Shown here: positions 12,419 through 23,019 of the stretch, piece by piece | Layout: each line of letters opens with the position of its first letter | Numbering within the stretch: the stretch's first letter is position 1 | Assembly (NCBI GenBank): GCA_019448385.1 | Contig: JAGTXO010000053.1 | Span: 62,001-126,000, forward strand | Length of the DNA stretch: 64,000 nucleotides | Reading direction: 5' to 3' | From: Diacronema lutheri | Lineage: Eukaryota > Haptophyta > Pavlovophyceae > Pavlovales > Pavlovaceae | Program-made: the position numbers and the translations under genes | The notes under the pieces: model-generated | Database searches by the model: none | Told to the model about the DNA's origin: nothing | Seen by the model: only the letters and a program-made list of their open reading frames with translations

Positions 12419-12882
12419 GCTTCCTTTCCCCCCGAGATGAAGACCAGGGGCACCGGCCTTCCCGATCCGATCCCACCCACCGGTATACCCAAACGTGCAT
12501 GAGCTGCCCGCCCACGGTCGCCGGGCCGCCTAGCATGCGCAACATGCAGAAACGCGCCGTCGCCGTCATGAGCATCACCGTCCGATGCGCTCGAAGCGTC
12601 GAGCGCGGCCGGCGCGCGCACCGGCGCATCCGCCGGCGCGCCCTCCAATGCGAAAGTCAATGAGTCGGCCGAAGCGCATGTCGCCCGCTCGGCTGTAGGT
12701 GCATCATCAGCCGATGCACCCGGAGCCAAGCTAGCGACACGCGCATCGGCCGCATTGGCCACTGCGAGCTCCGGCCCGCCGCCCGCGCGCCCACCGGCAC
12801 ACGTGCGTGACATCCTCTCCCGGGCTCGGCTGCTTTTCCTTTTTTTCGCGAGTTGACTTCCCCAACCCAACGCGTAGTGAAC
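11981..12882. repeat. Large inverted repeat (arms about 300 bp) with a C-run in the loop
   Basis: The left arm, about 11981-12301, begins ACTACGCGTTGGGTTGGGGA and ends GCATGCTAGGCGGCC. The right arm, about 12526-12882, is its reverse complement with scattered changes and one short insertion near 12560-12600. Both arms share GAGATGTCACGCACGTGTGC-like and GGAGCTCGCAGTGGCC stretches. The 0.2-kb loop holds a 33-C run (12384-12416). This could be a fold-back transposon or a non-autonomous TIR element. No flanking duplication was identified. Confidence 0.8.
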
Positions 12883-14220
12883 GTGGAGCTTGCAAAGAGA
12901 CATTTTGATTTCAGGGGGGCGCCGTCGCATGACACGCCCGTACACACCTGCTGTTTTGTGGAGAGGAGTTCCGAGATCGCCTCTGCACAATATGTGCGTG
13001 CTTACGCAGGGCACGCACAACGACGTGCTCAACACTTTTAAGGTTGCACCCTTGCGGTCTATGTCCTGGACGCGGCAAGGCGGACGAGCTTGGGACGTCT
13101 GTGATAGTGGTCACTGCGCCGCCATTCGCAGCACCACTCGCACCGGTATTCGCAACGCTAAGCTGGTCTTAACGAAAAACGGCGCAGCGCAGACGGCATT
13201 GGAATATCCTGAATCTTGTTACTCGAATGCTTGGACTCTCACCGCCATGCGACATCTCCAGCAGCAGTAGCACGCCGTCGAGGAGCATTTGCTTGTTTTG
13301 GCGCCCGCGAACGACCACCAATAACGCTCGCGCGAGTCTTCAGTCTGCATTTAGTACTCGCAGTCGATCATCGCCGTCGATTGGTGGTGCTCCTCGCAAA
13401 CTTTGCATTCGACTGGTGGTGGTGCCGCGAAGGTGGTCGCCAATTCATGTCAACGCTCTGCTCACGCCAGCCCTCGGGCGTGCCATGCTTCCGGGACCCG
13501 CCCGCTGCTCGCTGACCCAAGCTCACGGGTCGCGGAAGCGACGCGTCATCACCTCGCAAATCTTCACTTCTAAGTGCGGCAACCCAACGCGTTTTCGCCG
13601 TTACGGTCGCGAACGCATTGAAGAGGTGGCCTGGTGAACTCTCTACACACGCCCTTGCATTCGGCCTCTTCAAGACGTTCACGCACGATCACGCTCAGCA
13701 ATTCCTTGCGCGGGCGTGCATAAGATGCTGCTTTACGCTGCCGCTGTGCCTTGCGGACCAAACGGCACAGGCCGAGGTTAATCAATTAAGGCAGCTTCAC
13801 AGCTTGATGTCGCGGCGTAGTTGTAAGACGAACGGCAAAATATGCTTTTAGTTCTATCACGGCAGGACCCCGCCCTGCCGACGCGCGCGGGGCGCGATGT
13901 TGGCCACACCTGTCGGGGGCGCGATGTTGTAGGCATTCGTCAAGCGTGACGCGTTGTTTGCCCAAATGGTGCTCGACCCAATCGACCTCGCCTGCTGTTC
14001 GGCAGCAATGACACAATCCGGTACGTGACGAGTGTTTCGAACCGAGCGACCCAACCGACGGCGTCTTGCGCACATTGGCAGCACTTGGCGCACGTGACGC
14101 GATAGAATCTTCGATCAGGGCCGCGCCGCCGCCGTCCGTTGCCTGCTGCTCGATGGTGTCGCCTTGCGCGCGACCGCAACGAGTGCCGTGTGCGACGGCG
14201 CGTGGCGGCGGCGCGATGGG
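12883..14220. other. Stretch with no recognised gene
   Basis: Only short open frames without convincing composition. Nothing recognised on either strand. Confidence 0.5.
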
Positions 14221-14241
14221 GAGAGCAGGCTCAGGGGGAGG

Positions 14242-14272
<31 letters not shown>

Positions 14273-14330
14273 AAGGGGGGGGGGAGGGGGGGAGGGGGGG
14301 AAGAGGGGGGTTGTCGATCCCAGGCCTACG
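14221..14330 (+). repeat. Polypurine G-rich tract
   Basis: An unbroken 28-G run (14245-14272) embedded in about 80 bases of almost pure G with a few A. It is capable of triplex or quadruplex structure. Confidence 0.9.
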
Positions 14331-14929
14331 CCGATATTGGCCAAAGCAGAGGTCTGGTATTAAAAACAATGTGGGCACAATTTGTGTTGCTCCTACATGG
14401 TCTTGGACCCAAAATGGGAGCGCGCACCGCGCTTGACGGCGGAGGCCTCACCCTTCTCACAATTTAACGGGGACAGCACCTGCTTATCGCGCTCGTCGCT
14501 CACCCTCGGCCACGCCGTCATCGGGAGCGTGCCGTCCATCCTTGCGGATCGTACCATGCATGTGCGCCGACAGTGCTTACTAATCGCGCTGTGCGATGGC
14601 TGCTGCGCCGGATCGAGCGTCTTGTCGGTCAACCACGTGCGACTGCTGATGAAGTCAGGAAGCCGAGCTGCACAGGTCGGTTGAGGATTGTCGCTGCGCG
14701 AGTAAGCTGCCGCGTTGCGAAACGTGAAAGGCTGCCGCGCTGTTGACAAACAGTTGCTATTGCCGCGCTGTATGCAGCTGACTCTCGCGCACGACGATGG
14801 ATGGCAGCGCGAAGTGGGCTCGAATGGCCGTGCCTACCGGCGCGTGGAATAACCTGCCCTCGAAGACGGCGTGGTTGGAAGTTCGATGCCTTGCGCTTTG
14901 CCATGCAGTAGCGTGGCACGAACGAAATC

Positions 14930-15290
14930 AAGTCGTCTGTTCCAGTGCTCAGGCTTGTTGAACAAGCCCTGGACAAGGTTTCAGTGCTCAACGTGGCACT
15001 GGAACAGACCCTGAACCTTAGATCACGTCGTCTGTTCCAGTGATCGGACCCTGAACCTTAGATCTTCACGGCTCCAAGATTGGAACAGAAAGCCGCTGTG
15101 CTGACGGCGATCGACACATGGCCAATCGTAGATATGGTTTTCGCATGCGTGGCCACGGCATTAGTTTAAGACGCGTGACTATCTAGCGGTTTCCTGCGCT
15201 GTTTCGTGGTCGCGTTCTAAGGGTTGGCAAGGATGTCAAGGCAGAGGTTCGCTTTTGCATGCGCGACTATCTAGCGGGTTTCGGCGCTCC
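14930..15290. repeat. Cluster of short direct and inverted repeats
   Basis: CGTCTGTTCCAGTG occurs at about 14935 and 15030, with its near reverse complement GCACTGGAACAGAC at about 14996. GACCCTGAACCTTAGATC occurs at about 15007 and 15049. GACTATCTAGCGG occurs at about 15178 and 15268. No gene seen. Confidence 0.6.
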
Positions 15291-15900
15291 TAAGTGGTTG
15301 CGTTTCAAGGGCTGCTCGCCGCCTTTGCTCTGTGCCACACATGGCTGCAAGTTTGACTCGCAACCGTTGGGCATCGTAGGGTTAGGGTATATAGGTGTGT
15401 ATTTATATTATCCCTTGCCTCCAGAACGTGCAGTTTGAGTTTTATGCACCCGCGCGCGACGCCCATTGCAGAAACGCGGGTTCGACGCACTCTGTGTGCC
15501 AGTGAGATCAGCTTTTCAACATACTTGCAGATAAAGCTTTTCAACGAAAGGGCGTCAACTCAGAGCAGCGCGCCTTTGATGGTCTTTATCAGCACGCGCA
15601 TCCGCACACTATTCATGCGTTGCTTTTGCTTCAAGTCGAGACGCCGGATTCGCAGCTTTGAAGCAACGGCAAGGGCCCATTGCCACTCCGGGAACCACGA
15701 CTGTTGACCGGGCCGTCCAATCCCAGACATAATTATTGCACGAAACGCACGCTTCCCCCTCTGACGCCACCGGCAGGTCAATAGCCCAATTGCGGATGTA
15801 GCAGGACAGAGTGCCAATTTCGAAAACACGCGCCGGTCATTGTGCGACCATCGCACGTCGTGACGCGGTCCTCGCGATCCTTGTCGCTGGCGAGACTGAT

Positions 15901-16185
15901 TCACATGTGGTGAGAACCGTGGTCCAGCCACCAGCCCTCGATCGCGCTAGCGCGCGCGCTCGCAGCGCTGCCCAGGACGTGGAGAAAGGGTATATACGGT
16001 TTGCCCGTATCCGACGACGGCTCATCGAAAGCCATCAGCAGCGCGCACTTGGGCCCAGGCTTGTGCCCGGCGGTGTACGCGCTATTCGGATGCGGGTGCC
16101 CGTAGATACGCTCGAAGATCGAGTCGGCCTCGCGCTCTTGCCTGCGCGGCGTCGCGCTCAGGTCGGGTCGCGCGACAGCGTCCGC
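15901..16185 (-). CDS. Unrecognised C-terminal coding fragment
   Basis: A minus-strand frame ending at a TGA (15901-15903) reads with normal protein composition: ADSIFERIYGHPHPN, then AGHKPGPKCALLMAFDEP, ending DHGSHHM. It is better balanced than the surrounding Ala/Arg frames. The upstream part (RPALADAVA) is shared at DNA level with 23402-23427. No family is recognised. It abuts the dehydrogenase remnant, so it may be a different gene fused by rearrangement, or a downstream exon. Confidence 0.35.
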   Translation of the reverse strand, partial: ADAVARPDLSATPRRQEREADSIFERIYGHPHPNSAYTAGHKPGPKCALLMAFDEPSSDTGKPYIPFLHVLGSAASARASAIEGWWLDHGSHHM

Positions 16186-16191
16186 CAGCGC

Positions 16192-16228
16192 CGGCCGCGC
16201 GCGCGCAGCGCGCGCGTCACGCCGACGA
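16192..16228 (-). repeat. Short exact match to the Fanzor gene
   Basis: About 34 bases here are identical to about 24539-24573, where they encode GVTRALRARG of the Fanzor frame. Part of the match is CG-rich, but CAGCGCGCGCGTCACGCCGA is specific. It joins directly to a dehydrogenase remnant on one side and, on the other, to sequence shared with 23402-23427. Confidence 0.6.
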
Positions 16229-16740
16229 GGATGGCGACGGGCAGGCTGGCGAGCTCAGAGCAGAGAGACGCCACGTCGTCGGGCTTGGAGAGGTCGTACG
16301 GGAACATGCGCACGTCCGCCTTGCGCTTGGCGTGGACGAGCGACAAGGCCTGCAGCTCCTGCTGCAGCGCCGCGAGCCTGTCGCCGCGGCGCGCGACGAG
16401 GATCAGGTCGAAGCCGCGGCACGCGAGCTTTCGCGCGATCTGAGCGCCGATGCCGGACGAAGCTGGCGCTGCAGCAGGCAGAGCGCGGCCTTGCACGCGT
16501 ACAGTGTGGGCGGGATGTCGCCGGAGAAGGGCCAGCGGTATCTGCACGCGTACAGTGTGGGCGCGGCCTTGCACGCGAGGAGGATCGACGCGAAGAAGGA
16601 CCAGAGAGCGAACGCGCCCACACTGTACGCGAGGACCAGCAGCGTGGCGAATGGAGAGGTCGAAGGGATCTTGAGCGGCGCCGTCTCGGCCGGAGCCGAG
16701 GCGTGCTGGTCGTTCGAGCGAGAGTCGGGCGGCCACTCAA
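16229..16740 (-). pseudogene. Short-chain dehydrogenase/reductase fragment (3-ketoacyl reductase-like)
   Basis: Reads SSGIGAQIARKLACRGFDLI, ARRGDRLAALQQEL and FPYDLSKPDDVASL, ending LPVAILV. These are the glycine-rich NAD(P)-binding loop, the second strand and the acidic-loop region of the SDR fold, as in membrane-bound very-long-chain 3-oxoacyl-CoA reductases. Upstream, in another frame, a hydrophobic helix (FATLLVLAYSVGAFALWSFF) fits the N-terminal membrane anchor of that group. The fragment stops just where NNVG would follow and continues into Fanzor-matching DNA. The catalytic Ser-Tyr-Lys half is missing. Small duplications (TLYACKAA) sit between anchor and Rossmann part. Probably a broken gene copy. 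Confidence 0.6.
16487..16635. repeat. Short local duplications within the dehydrogenase remnant
   Basis: GCACGCGTACAGTGTGGGCG occurs at about 16494 and 16543 and as an inverted CCCACACTGTACGCG at about 16617. They lie between the membrane-anchor part and the nucleotide-binding part, which suggests a patchwork of small duplications. Confidence 0.7.
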
Positions 16741-16824
16741 TCTCGGATGCGTGTTCCGTCCGGCCAGCCAAGATTGGCCACTCAATCTTGGTTGAGCAAG
16801 ATTGGCAAACCCTCCTGTGGCTAC

Positions 16825-16950
16825 ACTTTTCGAGTCCGTACAGTACACAGCCCCCTGGCGCCGGCTGTCCGTACAGCCGAGTCCGTACAGCGGCTGTCGT
16901 GGCGCGAGTCCGTACCGTACACGGGTCGAGTCCGTACAAGAGACCGTGCA
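16825..16950. repeat. CGAGTCCGTAC short repeats
   Basis: CGAGTCCGTACAG-type units occur four to five times, some truncated to CTGTCCGTACAG, over about 125 bases. No coding role seen. Confidence 0.7.
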
Positions 16951-17033
16951 GCAGTCCGGCCAGAGTCCGGGAGTGGGCGCGGTGCGCCGGGCTGCGCGCG
17001 CGTCCGCGCAGGCAACCTGCGCCCTCAAGCTGC

Positions 17034-17488
17034 TCACGCGCTCGCCGGTGCTCCCTCCTCGTCCGGCTCCTCATCAAGCTGGAACTCGTCGCACCCATTG
17101 TCGAAGATGGGGTCCTCCTCCTCATTGACCTCGATGTCCTCGTCGACGAGGCCAAAGGCATACCTTGAGGAGTTGTGCAGGCCATGGTTGATGCACGGCA
17201 CCCAATCGATGCCCTTCTCCTTGGCGAGGTCGATGCAGCACTTGCGCACGTTCGCGCCCGAGTCGGTCGCGATAGACGCGATGTCCGAGTTAGTGAGGCC
17301 AAACTCTTGGAAGCGAGACTCGAGGTGCTCCTTGATCCCGACAGCTGTGTGCGCGCCGAAAAACTTGACGACACCCAGCTTGAGCGTCTCGAGCTCGCCA
17401 GTCTGCGGATCGGCAAAGCGCAGCGCCAACGAACTGTATGCGTCGCCGGAGTGGCGCGCGGTCCACATGTCCGTCGTCGCGTGCGCCC
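17034..17488 (-). pseudogene. hAT-family transposase fragment
   Basis: Reads TTDMWTARHSGDAYSSLALR, then HTAVGIKEHL, IASIATDSGANVRKCC and WVPCINHGLHNSSRYAFG, followed by an acidic stretch. This is the RNase H-like core of hAT transposases. The first catalytic Asp lies in TDMWT, the second acidic position in TDSGANV, and CINH matches the usual C..H.L motif. The BED finger on the N-terminal side and the dimerisation domain on the C-terminal side are absent. The frame itself is uninterrupted, so this is a truncated copy rather than a heavily mutated one. A different hAT copy lies at 21200-23010. Confidence 0.75.
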
Positions 17489-17494
17489 ACGCCA

Positions 17495-17680
17495 GGCCGC
17501 TGTACGAGCTCTATGCGAAGCGCCTGCGCGAGTTCACCAAGGACGACGAGCTCTGCCAGAAGATCCCCGCGCTCTCGCAGGGCGCGCGCCGTGGAGATCG
17601 AGAACCTGTGGGCGGATGACGAGGACGATGTGCCCGCAGCTGATGCGCCGCCCGAGAGTCCGAGTGCAGAGGCCGAGTGA
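17495..17680 (+). pseudogene. C-terminal coding fragment, unrecognised
   Basis: On the plus strand LYELYAKRLREFTKDDELCQ is followed, after a frame change near 17585, by AVEIENLWADDEDDVPAADA and a stop (TGA at 17678-17680). The composition is protein-like and ends in an acidic tail. No family recognised. It lies back to back with the hAT fragment. Confidence 0.3.
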
Positions 17681-17724
17681 TCGGCTCCGGCGGCTGCTTC
17701 TGCTGCTGTCGTGCTGGATTGGCA

Positions 17725-17907
17725 GAGATCAGGTACTGACCCATCTCAGCCGCCGCTGCAAAGCGCACCGCCGCCCGCCGCCAGCGTGGTAAGCGCCGCG
17801 ATGCCGCCCGCGTGGCCGCGCACGCGCGCCTCGCCGCCCCCAAACCCACCGACCGGGGCGAAAAGTACGTTGTTCGTGGTGCCGGCGCAGTCGATGAGCA
17901 GGGGCGG
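17725..17907 (-). repeat. Single diverged unit of the 189-bp repeat family
   Basis: Read on the minus strand it starts CCGCCCCTGCTCATCGACTG and contains CAACGTACTTTTCGCCCCGG, then GGTGGGTTTGGGGGCGGCG. This matches the last unit of the array at 49044-49988, including its divergent continuation (ACCACGCTGGCGGCGGG). Confidence 0.85.
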
Positions 17908-18093
17908 CGGGGCGCGCGGAGCGCGGCCACCAGAGCGCGAGGGCGCAGCCGTCGCAAGCAGAGCAATCGTCGGAGAACAGGCCACGTGGCAAATGTGAAC
18001 GCACGGATACCGCGAGAGCTGCAAAGCCGGGCAGCAGGTGTAGTCGGCCAGGCTTACCTTCCATGTCTCCGTCGAATGGCCCAGCCTGCCCAC

Positions 18094-18574
18094 CTACCAA
18101 ACACCGTCACCCAGAGCCCGCGCCCGCGTACTGCTCATCTTGGTCGCGAGCGCGCGCGTGTCCTTCAAACGCTTGACCACATCTGGCGGAACCCCGGGCA
18201 TCACAATCTCCAAGATTTGGTTCGGGTCCAATGCGTCCAGTGATTCGTCGTGACTCGTGAGCCAGAGCTCGCCCAAGGGCCGATTCGCACAGGGCGCGCT
18301 AGTCCTCACGTCCTTGGACCACAGTACCTGCTTAGCGTCGCGTCATCTCCATACGCGTGTTCCGGTTCACCGAGTGGAATGTGGCAGCCACCTGACGGAG
18401 GTGAGCCGGCGAAAGCCGGATGTAGCTCAGCGCAAGAGCAAACGAGAGAGCAGCCGGAAAGCAGTCACCGTCGTCGGTGGTTTTCAGCTCCGTCAACCCA
18501 TAGTCCTCGTGCAGCAAAAGAAGCACAGCTTGGAAGCAGAAGACCACGTTGTCCATCTTTGCGCGCGCGCGCAT
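18094..18574 (-). pseudogene. OTU-like cysteine protease fragment
   Basis: Reads LTELKTTDDGDCFPAALSFA and SPAHLRQVAATFHS; DGDC with the following hydrophobic helix and LR..V matches the nucleophile region of OTU deubiquitinases. A second frame (18094-18309) continues with DALDPNQILEIVMPGVPPD and a stop. The His-bearing C-terminal part is not visible. A second, larger OTU-like reading frame lies at 32285-36588, so this may be debris of a similar element. Confidence 0.45.
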
Positions 18575-18579
18575 CCGTC

Positions 18580-19329
18580 ACTCGAGGGGCAGCTGCGGCG
18601 TGTCACCTGGCGTGTTGGCTGGCGCCAATGCCGGCTTGGCGAGAGGTTTGCTCCTGCGAGCCATCCGGGCACTGGCGCGGGCCGGGGCAGGGCAGCGAGA
18701 GTCGAATTAATCGAGGCAGCCGTGGCGGCGGTGGATCTCGTCCCCCGCCAGCCTGCCCGCCAAGCTTTGCCAGCACCTCAGTGCACATCGCGGCCGTTCG
18801 CGCGCGCCGCGCGCCGATGGGATGCGGGGCCGCGCGCCGATGGGAGGCGGGCAGCCAAAGGCGTGCGGTGCGCCGAACAGGGCAAGGCAGGCAGAAGAAA
18901 ACGGGGAATGGCGACGGCGGCAGGCCCGTACTCACCCAGCCCCGCTTGCCAAGCCCCGCCCAGCCCCTCACACGTTAAGCACGGCGCGCGCCTCTGGTCT
19001 AGCCGTTTTGCTCGGCGCCGCGCGCGCCGATAGGCGGCGGGCAGCCAAAAACGTGCAGCTTTGCACGGCGCGCAGATGTCAAACGCGGGCTTGTTAACGA
19101 TGCAACCCCCTTCCCGCTCCCGTCCCGCTTCGCGCGCGTCGGCCACGCGTCGCGCGCACCAATGTGGTCTCGGGAAACGCGCGCGCAGCCGAAAACTGCG
19201 TGCCTGCAGCTGGACCGTGTTCCCCGTCGATCTTGTCGTCGTGCTCAATGGCATGGGCTTGGCGCCCCAGCTCGCGCAGACGCCGTGCGAGCTCAAGTCG
19301 ACTGCATACTGCCCTACGCGCTGCGGCCA
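18580..19329. other. Gene-free stretch with a direct repeat
   Basis: GCGCGCCGATGGGAGGCGGG at about 18832 recurs, with small changes and the following CAGCCAAA-CGTGC, at about 19023. No gene recognised. Confidence 0.5.
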
Positions 19330-20857
19330 CAGGCCGCTGAGCGGCGGGCGGCGGCCGTCGGCGGCGGGCGGCGGCCGTCGGCGGCGAGCGGCGGCGCGCG
19401 TGCGCCCAGATCGACGGGGTGCCCTTCGACTTGCAGCCGGGCCAGGTGGGCCCAACGCAGGCGCGCCTTAACTCGTTCCTGCCGGTCCGCGCGCTGGTGC
19501 GAGCTGCGCCGCGCTCTCGATCGCGTCGGCGCCGCGCGCTCGCACCCGTCGGCGCCGCGCGCTCGCACCCGTCGCGCAGCGCGACCGGCGGCGGCGAGCG
19601 CGGCGCGCGCGCTCTCGCGCCGCAGCGCGTGCGCGCCTGTCACGGCGAACGTCGCGGCGCGCAGCCGCGCGCGCGCCGGGACGCGCACGTCGGCGCGCCG
19701 ACGATCGCCGCGAGCGCATCCGCCGCGCCGCGCGTTTCGCCGTCGCGGAGCAGCACGAGCGCGCGCTGCAAGGTCGCCACCTGCCGCCAACCGCGCGCCA
19801 CATTTGCGCCCGCGTCCAGCTCTGCCTTCGTGCGCACGTTGGCGGGCCGAGCGGCATTTGACTCGTCGGATGCACCTTCTGGCCCGAGCGCACGCGCGTC
19901 GTGGCCGCGCGCGAGCGCGACGACGGCGTGCGTGATCGCGCCGCGCAGCCGCTCCGCCGCCTCGGCGTGCTCGCCGCGCTATAGGAGACGGAGCGCAAGC
20001 GCAGCTTCGCCGCCACCGCCGCCGCCGCCGCCGGCCAGGCGTTCGCGCTGCTCGTCTGCGGACGGAGCGTCGGCGGCGGCGTCGAGCGTCGCGGCCGAGC
20101 GCGCCACGTCGCTCGCCGCGCACTGGCGCAGCGCCTCGCGCGCGGCGCGCGCGGCGACGCTCGCGCTCACCGCGGCGCCGACTGGCGCGCCGTCGATGCC
20201 GGCATCGTCACCGGCACCGACGAGTTGGCGCGTGTGTGTCGCGAGCGCCTGCACGCGTTGCGTGCGCTCCGCGGCGGAGAGGGAGAGGAGGAGCTGCGCG
20301 GCCGAGCGCGGTGCGGCGCCGAGCCCGCATGCGCCATCCGCGCCGGCCGAGCCGAGCGCACGCAGCGTGGCGGACGCGTCGCCGTCGTTGGCCGCGCACG
20401 CGGCTGCGCGCAGCGCGGCGGCGGCGGGCAGCGCGGCGGCGGCCTCGGCGGCGGTCGAGATGGCCGGCGCGCCTGCGCCGTCCGCGCCGTCCGCCGCGAG
20501 CTCGGCGAGGGTTGCGAACCGCACGGCCGCGCCGTCGAGGTCGCCCGCGATAATCCGCGCGATCGCGCAGCGCGGCGCGCGGCGGCGGCGCGCTGGCCAC
20601 GGAGGGGAAGCCTGCGGCGAGCGCTCCGGCGAGCGCGGCACGCGCGTCGGCGCACGTGCCAACGGGGGCGTCGGCGTCGAGCGCGCGCGCGGCGCGGCGC
20701 GCGACGTCGGCCGCGCGCGCGCGGCCGAGCGCGTCCGAGCGGCGCGCGGACTCAAAGCCGAACGTCTCGGCACACGCCGTGCACACCTCGGCGATGCGCG
20801 CGAGCTCGGCGCGCGCATCGGCCGACGCACCGTGCGCGCCGGGCGCGTCGGCTTGAC
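19330..20857 (-). pseudogene. Ala-rich hypothetical gene remnant
   Basis: Successive minus-strand frames read ACAETFGFESARRSDALG, IARIIAGDLDGAAVRFATLA, LLLSLSAAERTQRVQALATH and, in another frame, AELDAGANVARGWRQVATLQ. Each piece looks like helical protein but the frame changes at least twice. No family is recognised. A GGGGGGGG Gly run and a 20-bp tandem (GCGGCGGGCGGCGGCCGTCG, about 19335-19395) lie near its end. It could be part of a decayed transposon cargo gene. Confidence 0.3.
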
Positions 20858-20974
20858 ATGGACGCCTGCGGCGGCGTTGTGGACGGCGCTTGCCGCCGGC
20901 GCGGCGGCGGCTGCGACGGCGGGCGGATCGCGGTGCGGGGTAGGTGCGTGGGGGTGTCCACCTCTACCGCGTCA

Positions 20975-21060
20975 TGCCGCGTCCTTGCCGCTCCTGTCGT
21001 CCCCGCTGCCGGCGTGCACAGGGTCATCGCTCTGCCTGCGGACGTGCGCTGCGCGCTCTG
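20975..21060 (+). repeat. Dispersed repeat R4, copy 1
   Basis: GCCGCGTCCTTGCCG and CCCCGCTGCCGGCGTGCACA GGGTC recur at 54965-55012, followed in both by a GCGCGCTCT...CGCTCGCT-type stretch. Confidence 0.75.
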
Positions 21061-21199
21061 TGCCGCTCGCTACGTTCGTTGCCCCGCGGCCAAGTTGACC
21101 GCCCATCGCGAAATGAAAGCGTCGTCAGGCAAAGACATCACAGTGCTCGACTGCACAGCGGGAGCAGAAGCAGGGCGCAGAGCGAGGAGTCACCGAATC

Positions 21200-23010
21200 T
21201 AACTAATGACAACACTCCTTGGCCCGACCTTGGGGTAGGCGCGTCGTCACCCGCTCGCGCAGCGCGTGCTCGAGCGCGGCGTGATTGGTCTGCTCGTCGG
21301 ACAGCTGCGCCCGCGCGAGCGGCGTCCAACTACTCTCGAGCACATGCGGCGCGGCGCGCGTTGGCGTGGGCGGCACGCTCGCGGCTGCTGGGCAGGCAGC
21401 AGCTGCTGGAAGGGGCGCAGCAGCGGCAGCGGCCGCTTCCGCGTTTAACTTGTCGACCTGCGTCTCGAACTTGATCATCTCATTGATGAGGAGCGCGCGC
21501 GCAGCTTTTCGCTCGCCGTCGGAGAGGTGGCTGCAGCCCTTGGTGCGCACGTCCAGCACAGAGGCGAGCAGCTCGCGCGGTGTGATGGTGATCCGCGCGT
21601 CGGAGACTGGCTCCTCGATGTCCTTGCCGCAAAACCGGCGCTCGCTGATATTCGACGAGTGCGCGCTTCCGGCACTCCTTGCCAAGCGGCGTCATGTCCG
21701 GGACGTCGCGCTGCTTCGAGCTTGAGAAGCACGAGGGGGACGTGCGGGCCCACACACATCTTCTCCTTCTGCGCGAGCGTGGTCAGGTGCTTGGTCTCGT
21801 TGAGGACGGCCTCGAACTCGCGAGCAGTCTGCCAGTGTTCGTCAGACAGCTGCGGGCACGTGTCCTTGACCTGGCCAAACTGGCTCATGTGCGTCGCGAG
21901 CGGGCGCTCCATCCGCACGACTGAGTTGAGGAGCATGAGGCGTGAGGCGACTCGCGTCGTGTTGAGGTCGATCGCCAGCTTGATTTCGGGCGCCTTAAGG
22001 GATAGAAAGGGGCGATTCGTCGCAAATCAGTTCACGCCGCACACGTCGCGTCGCGCGCGCGGCCTTTGCTGGGAGCGCGCCGCACCTTCAGTACGCGCGC
22101 CATGTCGTGGAGGACCAACGTTTGCGTGCTGGCTTGACCAATGAGCTCGCCGAGCTCAATTGCGGCAAGCGTCTCGATGCGCGACTGCAGCGTGTCCGCG
22201 GCGGTCACGTTGGTGTTGTCCCTGTCGTGCCGGACGAACACGATCGCGACGACCATGATGCTGTTAAAGTCGGGCCGGACACCGGCCGCCTGATGCTTGA
22301 CGTGATTGGCGAGAGTGCCGCCGTCGTGGATGAGCTGCGTGAACGGGTTGCCCTTAGCCTCTTCGTGCATCTTCTTAACGAGGAAGATGAGGTACGCTTT
22401 GAAGCACGAAGTCGGTGAGCTGCTTAAACGTGAGCAAGGCAGGTTTGTGCCCGTCGATACTGAACAGCGAGAGCATCGTCTCATACTCCTCGGCGTCGAA
22501 CGTGCGCTTCGAGGTGAGCTGCGGCGTGTACATGTAGAATCGCGCCTGCCCCGCGAGCTGCCTGCGCGCGCGGTCCGCCGCGAAGTGCGCGTCAAGCTTT
22601 CCCTGGGAGCGCATGCCCAGCGCGGTGAGGCTTAAAAAAGCCGCGCCGCCCGCACGTGCGCCCGCGCTCCCGAGCGCCTCCATGTCCGACGTGAACCTCG
22701 CTCTCTTGGCGTCAAAGCGCGCCGCGCCCGCCGCGACCCCGTCCGTCGTGGCCGGGTAGCAATTACGTCGGTGCTGACCGGCGACCGAGGTGACAAACCG
22801 ATTGTTCTTCTAGGCAATCGAGCAACGCAAGATGGTGTTGCACCTCTTGTCGCGCCCGACGACCACGTTGCAGATGCAGTTGCCCACCCTGCGCCACGAG
22901 TTCGGCGCGTCGTCGGCGAGCAGCTTGACGTCGTCCCACACCTTGGAATTGACGCCGACGGCGGCGCGTGGACGTAGAGCGATGAAACAGGTGGACCATT
23001 GCGCTCGGGC
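21200..23010 (-). pseudogene. hAT-like transposase, several frame breaks
   Basis: In minus-strand order: a BED-finger-like start (SKVWDDVKLLADDAPNSW, CICNVVVGRDKRC); LTALGMRSQGKLDAHFA; FKQLTDFVL; IHDGGTLANHVKHQAAGV, which matches the first catalytic region of hAT enzymes; SDEHWQTAREFEAVLNETKH; and ELLASVLDVRTKGCSHLSD, the typical LL.S.LDPRTK block before the dimerisation domain. The pieces change frame at least four times, so the gene is inactive. The C-terminal dimerisation domain is not complete. It is a different subfamily from the 17-kb fragment. Confidence 0.65.
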
Positions 23011-23019
23011 AGCGGCGCA

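Noticed and set aside
14382-14749. Opposed frames of 100 and 118 codons in gene-poor DNA
   Set aside because: No homology, no splice or promoter support, and normal length for chance frames at this GC content.
18250-19033. Overlapping plus-strand frames of about 250 codons
   Set aside because: Composition is Arg/Ser/Ala noise, and the minus strand carries the better-supported OTU-like fragment.
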